Position numbers and translations under genes: made by a program | NCBI GenBank assembly: GCA_902826815.1 | Contig: CADEGF010000059.1 | Location: forward strand, 1 to 41,621 | DNA length: 41,621 nt | Direction: 5' to 3' | Source of the DNA: an uncultured Mycobacteriaceae bacterium | GTDB taxonomy: Bacteria > Actinomycetota > Actinomycetes > Mycobacteriales > Mycobacteriaceae | Part shown: positions 1-10,977 of the stretch, piece by piece | Layout: every line of letters starts with the position of its first letter | Position numbering within the stretch: the first letter of the stretch is position 1 | Notes under the pieces: generated by a model | Seen by the model: the letters and a program-made list of their open reading frames with translations, nothing else | The model's database searches: none | Told to the model about the DNA's origin: nothing

Positions 1-24
1 CTTCTACCTAGGCGAGCTCTGACT

Positions 25-77
25 GCGATTTCGGCGCGCTGGCGCACCGTCAGCGTCGATAAGCGCGCCGAAATCGC
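25..77 (-). terminator. Long perfect stem-loop downstream of the ferredoxin reductase
   Basis: Bases 25-40 (GCGATTTCGGCGCGCT) are the exact reverse complement of 62-77, separated by 21 bases. The stem starts 8 bases past the stop codon of the minus-strand gene ending at 85, so it is placed as a transcription terminator. There is no T-tract after it, which fits the U-less hairpins common in mycobacteria, but a dispersed palindromic repeat is also possible. The far side of the structure lies near the window edge, so the downstream gene is not visible. Confidence 0.6.
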
Positions 78-84
78 TAGCTGG

Positions 85-1263
85 CTAAGCGGGGAGCACG
101 TCGGCGATCGGGGCGCCGTTGGCGATCTTCGCCCGCACCTTCATCACCTTGCCCGGCATCCCGCCGCCGACGACGCCGGCGACCACGCCGTCACGTTCGT
201 AGAACGCCAAGAACTTTCGGCCGTCATCCTCGACGACGTGCACGGTGTCGTCGGCCTGCGGTTCGCCGAGGCACTGGATTTTGACGTCGTACTGATCGCT
301 CCAGAAATAGGGCACCGAGACCGTCGCAGGGATCTCCTTGCCAAGCATCGCTGGCACCAGCACCCGCGCCTGGTCGGCGACGTTGCTCCAATGCTCAACG
401 CGGACTTGGTGTCCCACCGGATGCCGCCATGACGCGACATCGCCGATAGCCCATACGTGCGGGGTTGCGGTGCGGCCGACGTCGTCGCAGACCACGCCGT
501 TGTCCAGCTCGATGCCGCTGGCGTCGAGCCACTCGGTGGCCGGCTTCGACCCGATCCCGACGACGACCAGATCGGCGTCCAGCTCGGTGCCGTCCGACAG
601 CACAACCTTCTCCACGCGGTCGGTCCCGCGCACCTCGTCCACGCCGACGCCGCATCGCACGTCGACACCCTCGGCCTGGTGCAGCCGAGTGACCAGCGCG
701 CCGATCTGTTCGCCGAGGACCGATGCGAGCGGGGTCGGTTGCGGTTCCACCAGAACGACATTCACGCCCATGCCCCGCAGGCTCGCGGCAACCTCGCACC
801 CGATGAAGCCGGCGCCGACAACCACGACGCGATTGGCCGAACCCGCGTGTTCGCGCAGTGCGATGCTCTCATCAAGGGAACGCAGTACCCGAATGCCTTC
901 CAGATCCGGGAAGGACGGGATGGTCCTCGGCACGAGTCCGGTCGCAATGACCAGCTCGTCGTAGCCGAGCTCGCTGCCGTCGACCAGGGTCACGGTCTGC
1001 GCGGCGGGGTCCACAGAGCTCACCCCGTTGCCGAGGCGCATGGTGATGTTGTTCTCCTCGTAGAACTCGGCAGGCTTCAGGGTCACGTCGTCGACTTCGG
1101 CGCGCAGCACTTCCTTCGACAGCGGCGGCCGGTCGTAGGGCAGATGGTCCTCGTCGCTGACGATCGTGACGGCGCCGCCGAACTCCGACCGGCGTAGCTG
1201 TTCGGCGGTCCTTGCGGCGGCCAGACCGCCTCCGACGATGACGATGCCCGCAGATGTGCTCAC
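85..1263 (-). CDS. FAD-dependent ferredoxin reductase (pyridine nucleotide-disulfide oxidoreductase family)
   Basis: A 392-residue flavoprotein predicted to pass electrons from NAD(P)H to a ferredoxin or rubredoxin partner in the cytoplasm, as in dioxygenase and P450 electron chains. The N-terminal FAD motif is IVIVGGGLAAARTAE (about residues 7-21), the central NAD(P)H Rossmann motif is VVVVGAGFIGCEVA (about 146-159), and the late FAD motif is WAIGDVASW (about 270-278). There is no CxxxxC redox pair, so it is not a disulfide reductase. The C-terminal reductase domain is present, so the length is normal. It starts with GTG. No ferredoxin gene is visible beside it. Together with the SDR at 6404-7258 it resembles the pair flanking the mycofactocin locus in M. 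tuberculosis (Rv0687/Rv0688, from memory), so mycofactocin genes may lie just left of the window. Confidence 0.9.
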   Translation of the reverse strand: MSTSAGIVIVGGGLAAARTAEQLRRSEFGGAVTIVSDEDHLPYDRPPLSKEVLRAEVDDVTLKPAEFYEENNITMRLGNGVSSVDPAAQTVTLVDGSELGYDELVIATGLVPRTIPSFPDLEGIRVLRSLDESIALREHAGSANRVVVVGAGFIGCEVAASLRGMGVNVVLVEPQPTPLASVLGEQIGALVTRLHQAEGVDVRCGVGVDEVRGTDRVEKVVLSDGTELDADLVVVGIGSKPATEWLDASGIELDNGVVCDDVGRTATPHVWAIGDVASWRHPVGHQVRVEHWSNVADQARVLVPAMLGKEIPATVSVPYFWSDQYDVKIQCLGEPQADDTVHVVEDDGRKFLAFYERDGVVAGVVGGGMPGKVMKVRAKIANGAPIADVLPA

Positions 1264-1321
1264 GTGGGGTTTTCTACACGATGGCCGCGAGTCTTGTGTG
1301 CGCCACCCTGCACTTAAGGCC

Positions 1322-1768
1322 TCAGCCGCGCATCCGGTCGATGATGTTCGTCAGCACCACGATGCTCTCGCTGCGCTCGACGTCGGCGGCCGAGCGGATC
1401 CGCTCGAGGGCCTCTTCCAAGTGGCGCATATCGCGGGCCAGCACATGCAGAATCGCATCGGCGGTGCCGGTCACCGTAGCGGCGCTGATCACCTCGGGGA
1501 TGTCGACCCATGCCTGCCGAAGTTCGTCAGGAGCGATGGTGCCGTGGCGGAACACCTGCACGTAGGCCTCTGTCTCCCAACCAAGCGCGCTGCGGTCGAC
1601 AACGGTGGTGAAGCCGCGGATGACACCCGTGTTTAGCATGCGGTCGACCCGTCGCTTGACCGCAGGCGCGGACAGGTTCACCCGCTGACCGATCTCGGCA
1701 TATGTCGCGCGCGCATCCTGGGCCAGCTCGGCGAGAATCAGCTCGTCGGTCGCGTCCAGTCCCTCCAT
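1322..1768 (-). CDS. Lrp/AsnC family transcriptional regulator
   Basis: A 148-residue feast/famine regulator. The N-terminal winged helix-turn-helix runs from about residue 3 to 55 (core ATYAEIGQRVNLSAPAVKRR). A RAM/AsnC effector-binding domain follows (EVISAATVTGTADAILHV, then VERSESIVVLTNI). The start is set at the ATG at 1768 because a GGAGG lies 5 bases upstream; the ATG just before it is only 2 bases from that site. The gene is divergent from the DDAH-rocD-rocE-usp operon, the arrangement I recall for Rv2324 and Rv2323c-Rv2319c in M. tuberculosis. It is therefore probably the arginine- or ornithine-responsive regulator of that operon. Candidate binding sites lie in the intergenic region (1803-1889). 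Confidence 0.9.
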   Translation of the reverse strand: MEGLDATDELILAELAQDARATYAEIGQRVNLSAPAVKRRVDRMLNTGVIRGFTTVVDRSALGWETEAYVQVFRHGTIAPDELRQAWVDIPEVISAATVTGTADAILHVLARDMRHLEEALERIRSAADVERSESIVVLTNIIDRMRG

Positions 1769-1802
1769 CATCACCTCCACGCAATAAACCACTGCTCTTC
1801 CC

Positions 1803-1889
1803 ATTTTGGCACAACAAATCGTAGGTAGACACGCAACAGACGACGATTGATTGCAAAATCCATAGGAAATATCGTTTGATCATGACGAT
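1803..1889. promoter_or_regulatory. Divergent control region with repeated ACGATT/AATCGT half-sites
   Basis: This AT-rich stretch between the AsnC gene and the DDAH-like gene contains AATCGT (1817-1822), ACGATT (1843-1848), ATCGT (1871-1875) and ACGAT (1885-1889). The inner pair is enclosed by ATTTTG (1803-1808) and CAAAAT (1854-1859), making an imperfect large inverted repeat. Phased, degenerate half-sites of this kind suit oligomeric Lrp/AsnC proteins. That the adjacent regulator binds here is inference. Confidence 0.5.
1847..1875 (+). promoter_or_regulatory. Candidate promoter of the DDAH-rocDE operon
   Basis: TTGATT (1847-1852), a 17-base spacer and TATCGT (1870-1875) match a sigA-type promoter with the mycobacterial TANNNT -10 form. 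The ATG at 1882 starts 6 bases after the -10 box, and no Shine-Dalgarno sequence is present, so a leaderless transcript is predicted. Confidence 0.5.
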
Positions 1890-2745
1890 TTCAGATGTCG
1901 CCGCCAAAACGGCCCCGGTATCCGACATCGCAGCGATGACGCCGCGATCCGCCCGTATCCGCCACTACGCCATGACGGCACCGACCTTCTTCGCCGTCGA
2001 GTACGCCATCAACCCGTGGATGGATACCTCGAAGCCGGTGGACACACATCTCGCGATGAGCCAGTGGGAGAGTCTGCGCCAGACCTACAAGGAATTGGGG
2101 CACACCGTCGAGCTGGTCGAGCCCGTCGCCGGGTTGCCGGACATGGTGTACGCCGCCAACGGAGGCCTGATCGTCGACGGCAAGGCCGTCGTCGCCAGGT
2201 TCGCCTACCCGCAGCGCGCAGGAGAAGCCGCAGCCTACGCCGAGTGGATGGCCCGTCACGGTTTCGAACCCGTCGAGACTCGGTACGTCAACGAGGGCCA
2301 GGGCGATCTGCTCGTGGTCGGCTCGATCGTGTTGGCGGGCTACGGTTTCCGCACCGATCGTCGCGCACACGACGAGATCGCCGCCGCGGTCGAAATGCCG
2401 CTGGTCAGTCTCGAGCTCGTCGACCCACGCTTCTATCACCTCGACACCGCGCTTGCGGTGCTCGACGACGCCACCATCGCCTACTACCCGCCTGCATTCA
2501 GCGACGAGTCGCGCACGCGGTTGCTGGAACTCTTCCCCGACGCCATCGAGGTAGCCACAGCCGATGCCTATGTGCTCGGGCTCAACGCCGTCTCCGACGG
2601 CCGCAACGTCGTCCACCCGGCGGTCGCCACCGGCTTCGCCGAGCAACTCTCCGACGCCGGGTTCGTGCCGATCGGTGTCGACCTGTCGGAGCTGTTGAAG
2701 GGCGGCGGATCAATCAAATGCTGCACGCTGGAGGTGTATTCGTGA
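1882..2745 (+). CDS. DDAH-like guanidino-group hydrolase (dimethylargininase or arginine dihydrolase)
   Basis: A 287-residue member of the pentein guanidino-modifying superfamily (arginine deiminase, DDAH, amidinotransferase). Visible active-site elements are PDMVYAANGG (residues 86-95), NEGQGDLL (137-144), FYHLDT (184-189, catalytic His186) and GGGSIKCCTLE (274-284, nucleophile Cys280 or 281). At residue 93 there is Asn where arginine deiminases and DDAHs use Asp to hold the guanidinium. The same change is known from cyanobacterial ArgZ/AgrE, which turns arginine into ornithine. Because rocD follows directly and needs ornithine, an arginine dihydrolase role is attractive but unproven. The ATG at 1882 is preferred to an upstream TTG at 1876. 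It overlaps rocD by 4 bases. It corresponds to Rv2323c by context. Confidence 0.87.
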   Translation: MTISDVAAKTAPVSDIAAMTPRSARIRHYAMTAPTFFAVEYAINPWMDTSKPVDTHLAMSQWESLRQTYKELGHTVELVEPVAGLPDMVYAANGGLIVDGKAVVARFAYPQRAGEAAAYAEWMARHGFEPVETRYVNEGQGDLLVVGSIVLAGYGFRTDRRAHDEIAAAVEMPLVSLELVDPRFYHLDTALAVLDDATIAYYPPAFSDESRTRLLELFPDAIEVATADAYVLGLNAVSDGRNVVHPAVATGFAEQLSDAGFVPIGVDLSELLKGGGSIKCCTLEVYS

Positions 2746-4004
2746 CCATCCTTGACGCTGTGACCCTGACTACCGACGCGATCGCTGTCGACGACCGCTA
2801 CGCCGCACACAACTATTCGCCGCTACCCGTGGTCGCGGCCAGCGCCGAGGGCGCCTGGATCACCGACGTCGAGGGCAGGCGTTACCTGGACTGCCTTGCC
2901 GCCTATTCGGCGGTGAACTTCGGGCACCGCAACCCCGAGATCATCGCGACCGCACACGCTCAGCTCGACACCGTGACGTTGGTCAGCCGAGCCTTCCACT
3001 CCGACCGGCTCGGACCGTTCTGCCAGGCGCTCGCCGAGCTGTGCGGCAAGGACATGGTGCTGCCGATGAACAGCGGCGCCGAGGCCGTCGAAAGCGGGAT
3101 CAAGGTCGCCCGAAAATGGGGCACCGACGTCAAGGGCGTACCTGCCGGCCAGGGCAATATCGTGGTGGCGCAGAACAACTTCCACGGTCGCACGACGACG
3201 ATCATCAGCTTCTCCGACGACAACACCGCACGCCGCGGCTTCGGCCCGTACACGCCCGGCTTCCGTTCGGTTCCGTTCGGCCCCGACGATCCGCAAGCCG
3301 ACGCATTGGCCGCCGCGATCGACGACGACACCGTCGCCGTGCTGATCGAGCCGATCCAGGGTGAGGCGGGCATCATCGTCCCGCCCGGCGACTACCTGCC
3401 CCGCGTGCGCGCAGTCTGCACCGAGCGCAACGTGCTGATGATCGCCGACGAGATCCAGTCCGGACTCGCCCGCACCGGACGCACTTTCGCGTGCGACCAC
3501 TGGGGCGTCGTTCCCGACATGTATCTGCTTGGCAAGGCGCTCGGCGGCGGCGTGGTGCCGGTATCCGCCGTCGTCGCGAACAGCGACATCCTCGGAGTGC
3601 TGCACCCCGGCGAGCACGGCTCGACGTTCGGCGGCAATCCGCTGGCGGCGGCGATCGGTACCACCGTGGTGGACATCCTGCGCCGAGGCGAGTTCCAGTC
3701 TCGCTCAGCTGAACTCGGCGAGCGGCTGCACGGGCGGCTGCGTGCGCTGATCGGTCAGGGTGTGATCGCGGTGCGTGGCCTGGGACTGTGGGCGGGCGTC
3801 GACATCGACCCCTCCCTCGGAACCGGGAAGCAGATCAGCATGCGTCTGGCCGAGCGCGGTGTGCTCGTCAAGGACACCCACGGCTCGACGCTGCGCTTCG
3901 CGCCCCCGCTGGTGATCACCGCGGAGGAGATCGACTGGGCTACCGGTCAGTTCGCCGATGTTCTGACCGAATCGGGTTCACACTTATCCCCTACCGAGAT
4001 CTAA
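2742..4004 (+). CDS. rocD: Ornithine aminotransferase
   Basis: A 420-residue class-III PLP aminotransferase that converts ornithine and 2-oxoglutarate to glutamate semialdehyde and glutamate. The cofactor lysine is Lys265 in LLGKALGGG, and Asp236 in IADEIQSG binds the pyridine nitrogen. SGAEAVE (111-117) and NNFHGRT (145-151) are typical of the family. The GTG start at 2742 overlaps the upstream TGA (GTGA), which implies translational coupling. The same reading frame stays open upstream to 2016, but that part is antisense-like low-complexity translation inside the DDAH gene and is excluded. Here the gene is intact, whereas M. tuberculosis carries it as two pieces (rocD1/rocD2). Confidence 0.95.
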   Translation: MTILDAVTLTTDAIAVDDRYAAHNYSPLPVVAASAEGAWITDVEGRRYLDCLAAYSAVNFGHRNPEIIATAHAQLDTVTLVSRAFHSDRLGPFCQALAELCGKDMVLPMNSGAEAVESGIKVARKWGTDVKGVPAGQGNIVVAQNNFHGRTTTIISFSDDNTARRGFGPYTPGFRSVPFGPDDPQADALAAAIDDDTVAVLIEPIQGEAGIIVPPGDYLPRVRAVCTERNVLMIADEIQSGLARTGRTFACDHWGVVPDMYLLGKALGGGVVPVSAVVANSDILGVLHPGEHGSTFGGNPLAAAIGTTVVDILRRGEFQSRSAELGERLHGRLRALIGQGVIAVRGLGLWAGVDIDPSLGTGKQISMRLAERGVLVKDTHGSTLRFAPPLVITAEEIDWATGQFADVLTESGSHLSPTEI

Positions 4005-4020
4005 CGGCACAGGAGGCACC

Positions 4021-5523
4021 ATGACCGCTCCATCGACAAGCCTCTCCCAACAGATGCTGCGACGCCGGCCGGTGATCGGTGCGCCGGTCGCGCACGGCGC
4101 CTCCGACCACCTCAAGCGAAGTATCGGTACCTTCCAACTGACGATGTTCGGCGTCGGCGCCACCGTCGGCACTGGCATCTTCATAGTGCTGCAGCAAGCG
4201 GTACCGACGGCCGGTCCCGCGGTGCTGATCTCATTCGTGATCGCGGGCATCGCCGCGGGGCTTTCCGCCATCTGTTACGCGGAAATGGCGTCCGCCGTGC
4301 CGGTTTCCGGGTCCACCTACTCGTATGCGTACACCACGATGGGCGAAGTCGTGGCGATGGGCGTAGCCGCCTGCCTGCTTCTCGAGTACGGCGTCTCGAT
4401 GTCGGCGACGGCAATCGGCTGGAGCGGCTATCTGAACAAGCTGCTGGACAACCTCTTTGGGGTCACGATCCCGCATTCCCTGGCTGCGGCGCCGTGGGGT
4501 GAGACACCGGGCATCGTCAACCTGCCTGCGATATTGCTCATTGTCATGTGCGCACTGTTGCTGATCCGCGGCGCCAGCGAGTCCGCCACGGTCAATACCG
4601 TGATGGTGGTCATCAAGTTGGGTGTGCTTGCGCTGTTCGTCGCCATCGCGTTCACCGCGTTCACCACCGACCACTTCGCCGGGTTCTGGAACGCGGGCTT
4701 TGCCGGGATCACCGCGGGTGCGGCCACCATCTTCTTCACGTTCATCGGGCTCGACGCCGTCTCCACGGCCGGTGACGAGGTCAAGAATCCACAGAAAACC
4801 ATGCCGCGCGCGATCATCGCCGCGCTGATCGCAGTCACCACCATCTACATCCTGGTGGCGTTCGCCGGGTTGGGCACGCAGGACGCCGAGGCGTTCGGAT
4901 CCGACGAACAAGCCGAGGCGGGCCTATCGGTCATCCTGGAAAATGTTCTCGGCGGCTCGACCTGGGCCAGCACGATCCTCGCCGCCGGTGCGGTGATCTC
5001 AATCTTCTCGGTCACGCTCGTCGTGATGTACGGGCAGACGCGCATCCTGTTCGCGATGGGTCGCGACGGCCTACTTCCGGCGATGTTCGCAAAGGTCAAC
5101 CCGCGCAGCATGACACCGGTGAACAACACGATCATCGTGGCTGCGGTCACCGGCAGCCTGGCGGGGTTCGTCCCACTCGACTATCTGTGGGATCTGGTAT
5201 CGATTGGCACACTCGTCGCCTTCATCACGGTCTCGATCGGTGTGATCATCCTGCGGGTCCGCGAACCCGACCTGCCTCGTGGCTTCAAGGTTCCCGGCTA
5301 TCCGGTGACACCCATTCTGTCCGTCGCCGCCTGCGTATGGATCCTGTACGGCCTGCCACCCGATACCTGGCTGTGGTTCGGCATATGGGTGGTCGCGGTC
5401 CTCAGCTTCTACTTCCTCTGGAGCCGACGTCACAGCGCGCTGAACGACGGCGGCGACGGTCTCATCCCCACCGCCACACCCGACGAGGACGAGGTACTGA
5501 CCCCGCCGAAGGAATCGCCGTGA
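4021..5523 (+). CDS. rocE: Cationic amino-acid permease of the APC superfamily
   Basis: A 500-residue inner-membrane transporter with about 12-14 hydrophobic segments, starting near residue 36. The first helix carries the unwound substrate-binding motif GATVGTGIF (about residues 46-54). The overall sequence resembles the cationic amino-acid transporter (CAT) branch of APC permeases, so arginine or ornithine uptake is likely. It follows rocD by 16 bases with AGGAGG just upstream of the ATG, and its last 4 bases overlap the start of the stress-protein gene. Position and order match Rv2320c (rocE). Substrate is inferred from context, not from residues. Confidence 0.9.
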   Translation: MTAPSTSLSQQMLRRRPVIGAPVAHGASDHLKRSIGTFQLTMFGVGATVGTGIFIVLQQAVPTAGPAVLISFVIAGIAAGLSAICYAEMASAVPVSGSTYSYAYTTMGEVVAMGVAACLLLEYGVSMSATAIGWSGYLNKLLDNLFGVTIPHSLAAAPWGETPGIVNLPAILLIVMCALLLIRGASESATVNTVMVVIKLGVLALFVAIAFTAFTTDHFAGFWNAGFAGITAGAATIFFTFIGLDAVSTAGDEVKNPQKTMPRAIIAALIAVTTIYILVAFAGLGTQDAEAFGSDEQAEAGLSVILENVLGGSTWASTILAAGAVISIFSVTLVVMYGQTRILFAMGRDGLLPAMFAKVNPRSMTPVNNTIIVAAVTGSLAGFVPLDYLWDLVSIGTLVAFITVSIGVIILRVREPDLPRGFKVPGYPVTPILSVAACVWILYGLPPDTWLWFGIWVVAVLSFYFLWSRRHSALNDGGDGLIPTATPDEDEVLTPPKESP

Positions 5524-6401
5524 CGGTCGTCGTCGGCTACATAGCCGGAAAGAGCGGACGATCCGCGCTGCACCTCGGCGTCGAGGCGGCGCAGACTTTG
5601 AAGACCTCGATGGCGGTCGTCACTGTGGTGCCCAAGCCGTGGACCACACCGTCGCCCGCGCGCATCGATGCCGAATACGCCACGTGGGCAGAGCAATTGG
5701 GAGCGGATTCGCACCGCGAGGCGCAAGGATCCCTCGACCAGATCGCCAAGGACGCGGATGTCAGCTTCCACAAGTTCGCAAGCCGAACTGCGGGAGAGGG
5801 CCTTCTTGATGCCGTCGAACAGCTCGGCGCCCAAGTGTTGGTGACAGGCTCCTGCCCGCACGGCTCGCTGGGACAGGTGGTCCTTGGCTCGACCACCGAC
5901 TGGCTTCTGCACTCATCCCCTGTGCCGGTGGCGATCAGCCCCCGTGGGTACCGCGGCGCCAAGTCCGGCAAGCTCGTCCGCGTCACCTGCGCCTACTCGG
6001 GCACGCCGGAGGCCGTACACGTCGTGAAGCGAGTCGCGGCGCTTACCGAGGAACTCGACGTAGAGATGCGGGTCGTCACCTATGCGATCAGGGGCCGCAC
6101 CATGTTCCCGCCCGAAGTTGGTCTGCACGCAGAGGATTCGCTTCTACAGGAGTGGGCGCGTCAACTCCGCGAGATGCTCGCAAAACTGAAGGTCGACGGC
6201 GTCGTCGGCGACGAGGTCGCCCTGAACGTGGTCACGGGTAACGGTTGGGACGAGGCACTCGACGACACCGAATGGGATGACGGCGAACTGCTCGCGCTGG
6301 GAACGACGTCACGGCGCAGCCTCAAGACAGTTTTCCTCGGCTCACACGGCGCGAAGATCATCCGGCACAGCCCCGTACCGGTTCTGGTGCTGCCCAGCTG
6401 A
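5520..6401 (+). CDS. Tandem-domain universal stress protein
   Basis: A 293-residue cytoplasmic protein made of two UspA domains, roughly residues 1-141 and 153-293. Domain 1 opens with TVVVGYIAGKSGRSAL and ends with a GSCPHGSLGQVVLGSTTDW loop of the ATP-binding G-2X-G-9X-G(S/T) type. Domain 2 ends with GTTSRRSLKTVFLGSHGAK, which keeps part of that motif. USPs bind ATP or cyclic nucleotides and often modulate partner transporters or metabolism. It starts at GTG 5520 overlapping the rocE stop (GTGA), so it is the last gene of the roc operon, as I recall for Rv2319c. Confidence 0.88.
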   Translation: MTVVVGYIAGKSGRSALHLGVEAAQTLKTSMAVVTVVPKPWTTPSPARIDAEYATWAEQLGADSHREAQGSLDQIAKDADVSFHKFASRTAGEGLLDAVEQLGAQVLVTGSCPHGSLGQVVLGSTTDWLLHSSPVPVAISPRGYRGAKSGKLVRVTCAYSGTPEAVHVVKRVAALTEELDVEMRVVTYAIRGRTMFPPEVGLHAEDSLLQEWARQLREMLAKLKVDGVVGDEVALNVVTGNGWDEALDDTEWDDGELLALGTTSRRSLKTVFLGSHGAKIIRHSPVPVLVLPS

Positions 6402-6403
6402 TC

Positions 6404-8555
<2,152 letters not shown>

Positions 8556-8581
8556 CTGAGTTCCTCTCGCGCCGTCAGTCG

Positions 8582-10033
8582 CTAGATCTCAATCGCACCT
8601 GTTGCCAAGGACACCACACCTGCGATCGCGCCGAGGACGATCACGCCGAACAGCAGGGCCTCGGCAGGCCTGAATACCCGGAGACCGCGTTCACGGCGGG
8701 CCTTGAAGTACAGCGCGGCGGCAGGCGCGTACAGAATGCACGACAGGAGCAGCTTGTCCGGTCCCGCGGCGTAGATCAGGAAAAGGGTGTACACCGATGC
8801 AACCGCGGCGATGACCATGTCGACGACGAGAGACTTGCCGTCGCCGTAGGTTTCGCGGGTGGCGGTCAGCTTCAGCGCATATGCCGCTGCCAATAGGTAG
8901 GGAATCAAGGAGAGCGCGGCTGTCAGGTCGAGCATGAAGTCGAGGGCATCCCCGGCGAACAGCAATGCAACCAGCAGCAACGAGATCAGTCCTGCAGCCA
9001 TCACCAGAGCCGGCATCGGTGCACCGTGACGGTTGGTACGCGCCAGGAACTTCGGCATGTCGTCGGTGGTCGCGGGAATGAACAGCACCTCGGCGGCCAT
9101 CAGGGTCCAGGCCAGATAGGCGCCGAGGACCGAGACGATCACGCCGACCCGAATGAAGATCGATCCCCAGTGCCCGACGACGGATTCCAGCACCGCCGCC
9201 ATGGAGGGTTGGCTGATCTCAGCCAACTCGTCCTGCGGCATCACACCGTAGGACACCAGCGTGACCAGAGCGAAAACGCTGAGCACACTGAGGAATCCGA
9301 TCACGGTCGCACGCCCGACGTCTTCGCGTCTGCGCGCCATCCGGGAGTAGACGCTGGCTCCTTCGATACCAAGGAAGACGAACACCGTAATCAACATCGT
9401 GCCCGTGGCCTGATCCCATATCGACGACAACGAGTAGTCCGAGCCGCCCCAGAAGTTGTCGGCGAACACATCGGCCTTGAAAGCGATGGCGGCGATGACG
9501 ATGAACACCAGTATCGGCACGACCTTGGCGATCGTGACGATGTAGTTGATGACGGCTGCATCCTTGACGCCGCGAAGGACGAGGAAGCAGAACAGCCATA
9601 CGCCGATCAGGGATACGACAACGGCGAGAACGGTGTCGCCGGCACCGAAGGCGGGCACGACCGCGCTCATCGTCGCGGTGATCAGCACCCAGTAGGAGGT
9701 GTTGCCTGCACAGGCGGACGCCCAGTAGCCGATGGCCGAGTTGAAGCCGATGTAATCGCCAAAGCCTGCCTTGGCGTAGGCGAAGATCCCGGCATCCAGC
9801 TCGGGCTTTCGCATCGCCAGGCGCTGAAAGACGAACGCCAGCATCAGCATTCCGCTACCCGCGATGACCCAGGCGATGATCGCACCGAGCACGCCCGTCT
9901 CGGTGCCGAACCGCCGGGGTAGCAGGAATACGCCCGAACCGATCATCGAGCCGACCACCATCGCGGTGAGCGTGGGCAAACTGACTTTGTCGCTCGACTT
10001 CTCGGCGGAGGATGAAGGTGTCGTGGAGGTCAT
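8582..10033 (-). CDS. arcD: Basic amino-acid/polyamine antiporter, APC family (ArcD-like)
   Basis: A 483-residue integral membrane protein with about 12-13 hydrophobic segments. The first helix has [13 protein letters not shown] (about residues 27-39), the substrate-binding signature of the arginine/ornithine, arginine/agmatine and lysine antiporter group (APA). [16 protein letters not shown] is the conserved helix-6 region, with the Glu typical of that group. It sits directly upstream of arcA, so arginine import in exchange for ornithine or citrulline is the likely job. The start ATG is 30 bases from the stop of the SHOCT gene, so all of 10909-6404 may be one transcript. The symbol rests on gene context and family, not on proven substrate. 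Confidence 0.85.
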   Translation of the reverse strand: MTSTTPSSSAEKSSDKVSLPTLTAMVVGSMIGSGVFLLPRRFGTETGVLGAIIAWVIAGSGMLMLAFVFQRLAMRKPELDAGIFAYAKAGFGDYIGFNSAIGYWASACAGNTSYWVLITATMSAVVPAFGAGDTVLAVVVSLIGVWLFCFLVLRGVKDAAVINYIVTIAKVVPILVFIVIAAIAFKADVFADNFWGGSDYSLSSIWDQATGTMLITVFVFLGIEGASVYSRMARRREDVGRATVIGFLSVLSVFALVTLVSYGVMPQDELAEISQPSMAAVLESVVGHWGSIFIRVGVIVSVLGAYLAWTLMAAEVLFIPATTDDMPKFLARTNRHGAPMPALVMAAGLISLLLVALLFAGDALDFMLDLTAALSLIPYLLAAAYALKLTATRETYGDGKSLVVDMVIAAVASVYTLFLIYAAGPDKLLLSCILYAPAAALYFKARRERGLRVFRPAEALLFGVIVLGAIAGVVSLATGAIEI

Positions 10034-10063
10034 GGCCCCTATCTACGATTCGTTGGCGAGCGA

Positions 10064-10909
10064 CTACAGCTCGGAGAGGATCTGTGCCCGCTTGGCGGTG
10101 TATTCCTGTTCGGAGACAGCGCCGGTCGCGCGTAGGGTCTCCAGCTCCTGCAACCGCCGGGAGGTCGATGGCTCCGGCGCCATCGACGGATACTGAGGCG
10201 GTGGCGGCGCGCCTGCAGACGGTGCTGAGGCCTGTCCGGCGGGTGCCTGCTGCGCCGCGGCGCGCCGGACGACAGACTGAACCTGTTGACGCGCAGCGGG
10301 ATTGGAGCGCAAGTCGATCATGTTGTTCATGCCGATGCCGTTGGCCTTGAGGATCTGCAGGATCTCCATCAGCGCACCGGTCTGGCCGCTGAGGTCATAG
10401 GTCCTGTTGTCCTCGGCGACCGTGAACGTCGCCGGAACCAGCCCATTGATCAAAGCGCTGCGTTCCCAGTCGATTTGGTACTCCTGAGTGGCCGGATCAA
10501 CCAGCACCACCAGTTTGCCCTTGGTGAGGTTGCCCAGCCTTGTCACGCTGGCTATGACACGGTCCTGCGAAGTGAACGGGGCGAAGCCGGGGCCCTGGAT
10601 CTGTAGCTGCAGCTTCACCATCGGCTGATCATTGATGCGGGTGCCCGTTTCGCCCATACCGGTGATCTGGGCGAGCGCCAGCACGCCGGTCTGTTCGAGC
10701 GCCTGCGTCTTGGCCGCCGACTTCGCACCGAAATTGGCGATCGCCAACGCGATCAGAATGTCGGCGGCGGTGATGAGCAGGCCGACGTAGAACATCCATT
10801 TCAGCAGCGAGCTCTGTCCGGTGGCGAAGTACACGCCCACGAAGATCGGGCCGACGAGACCGCCGCACAGCAGAACCATGAGCTGAGCTTTGATGTAACG
10901 CCATACCAT
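10064..10909 (-). CDS. Membrane protein with C-terminal SHOCT domain
   Basis: A 281-residue protein of unknown function. Two transmembrane helices lie at about residues 8-30 and 36-60. A soluble middle part (70-150) looks beta-rich (VKLQLQIQGPGFAPF, KGKLVVLVDP). An Ala/Pro-rich linker (about 214-245) follows, and a SHOCT motif ends the protein (RRLQELETLRATGAVSEQEY). SHOCT domains are short oligomerising helices found at the ends of many actinobacterial membrane proteins. The central part resembles proteins that regulate lipid or envelope processes, but no enzymatic motif is seen. GAGGAG lies upstream of the ATG. It is the gene before arcD, perhaps by transcriptional read-through only. Confidence 0.75.
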   Translation of the reverse strand: MVWRYIKAQLMVLLCGGLVGPIFVGVYFATGQSSLLKWMFYVGLLITAADILIALAIANFGAKSAAKTQALEQTGVLALAQITGMGETGTRINDQPMVKLQLQIQGPGFAPFTSQDRVIASVTRLGNLTKGKLVVLVDPATQEYQIDWERSALINGLVPATFTVAEDNRTYDLSGQTGALMEILQILKANGIGMNNMIDLRSNPAARQQVQSVVRRAAAQQAPAGQASAPSAGAPPPPQYPSMAPEPSTSRRLQELETLRATGAVSEQEYTAKRAQILSEL

Positions 10910-10977
10910 CTGCCACGCTCCTCGCTTGACGCGGTTCGCGTGTCAGATTAACGCCAATAGGCGTTCTTGACGCCGAG

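Noticed and set aside
2016-2741. Upstream extension of rocD
   Set aside because: The frame is open inside the DDAH-like gene, but the protein is Arg-rich and unlike rocD; the GTG at 2742 gives the normal length and coupling.
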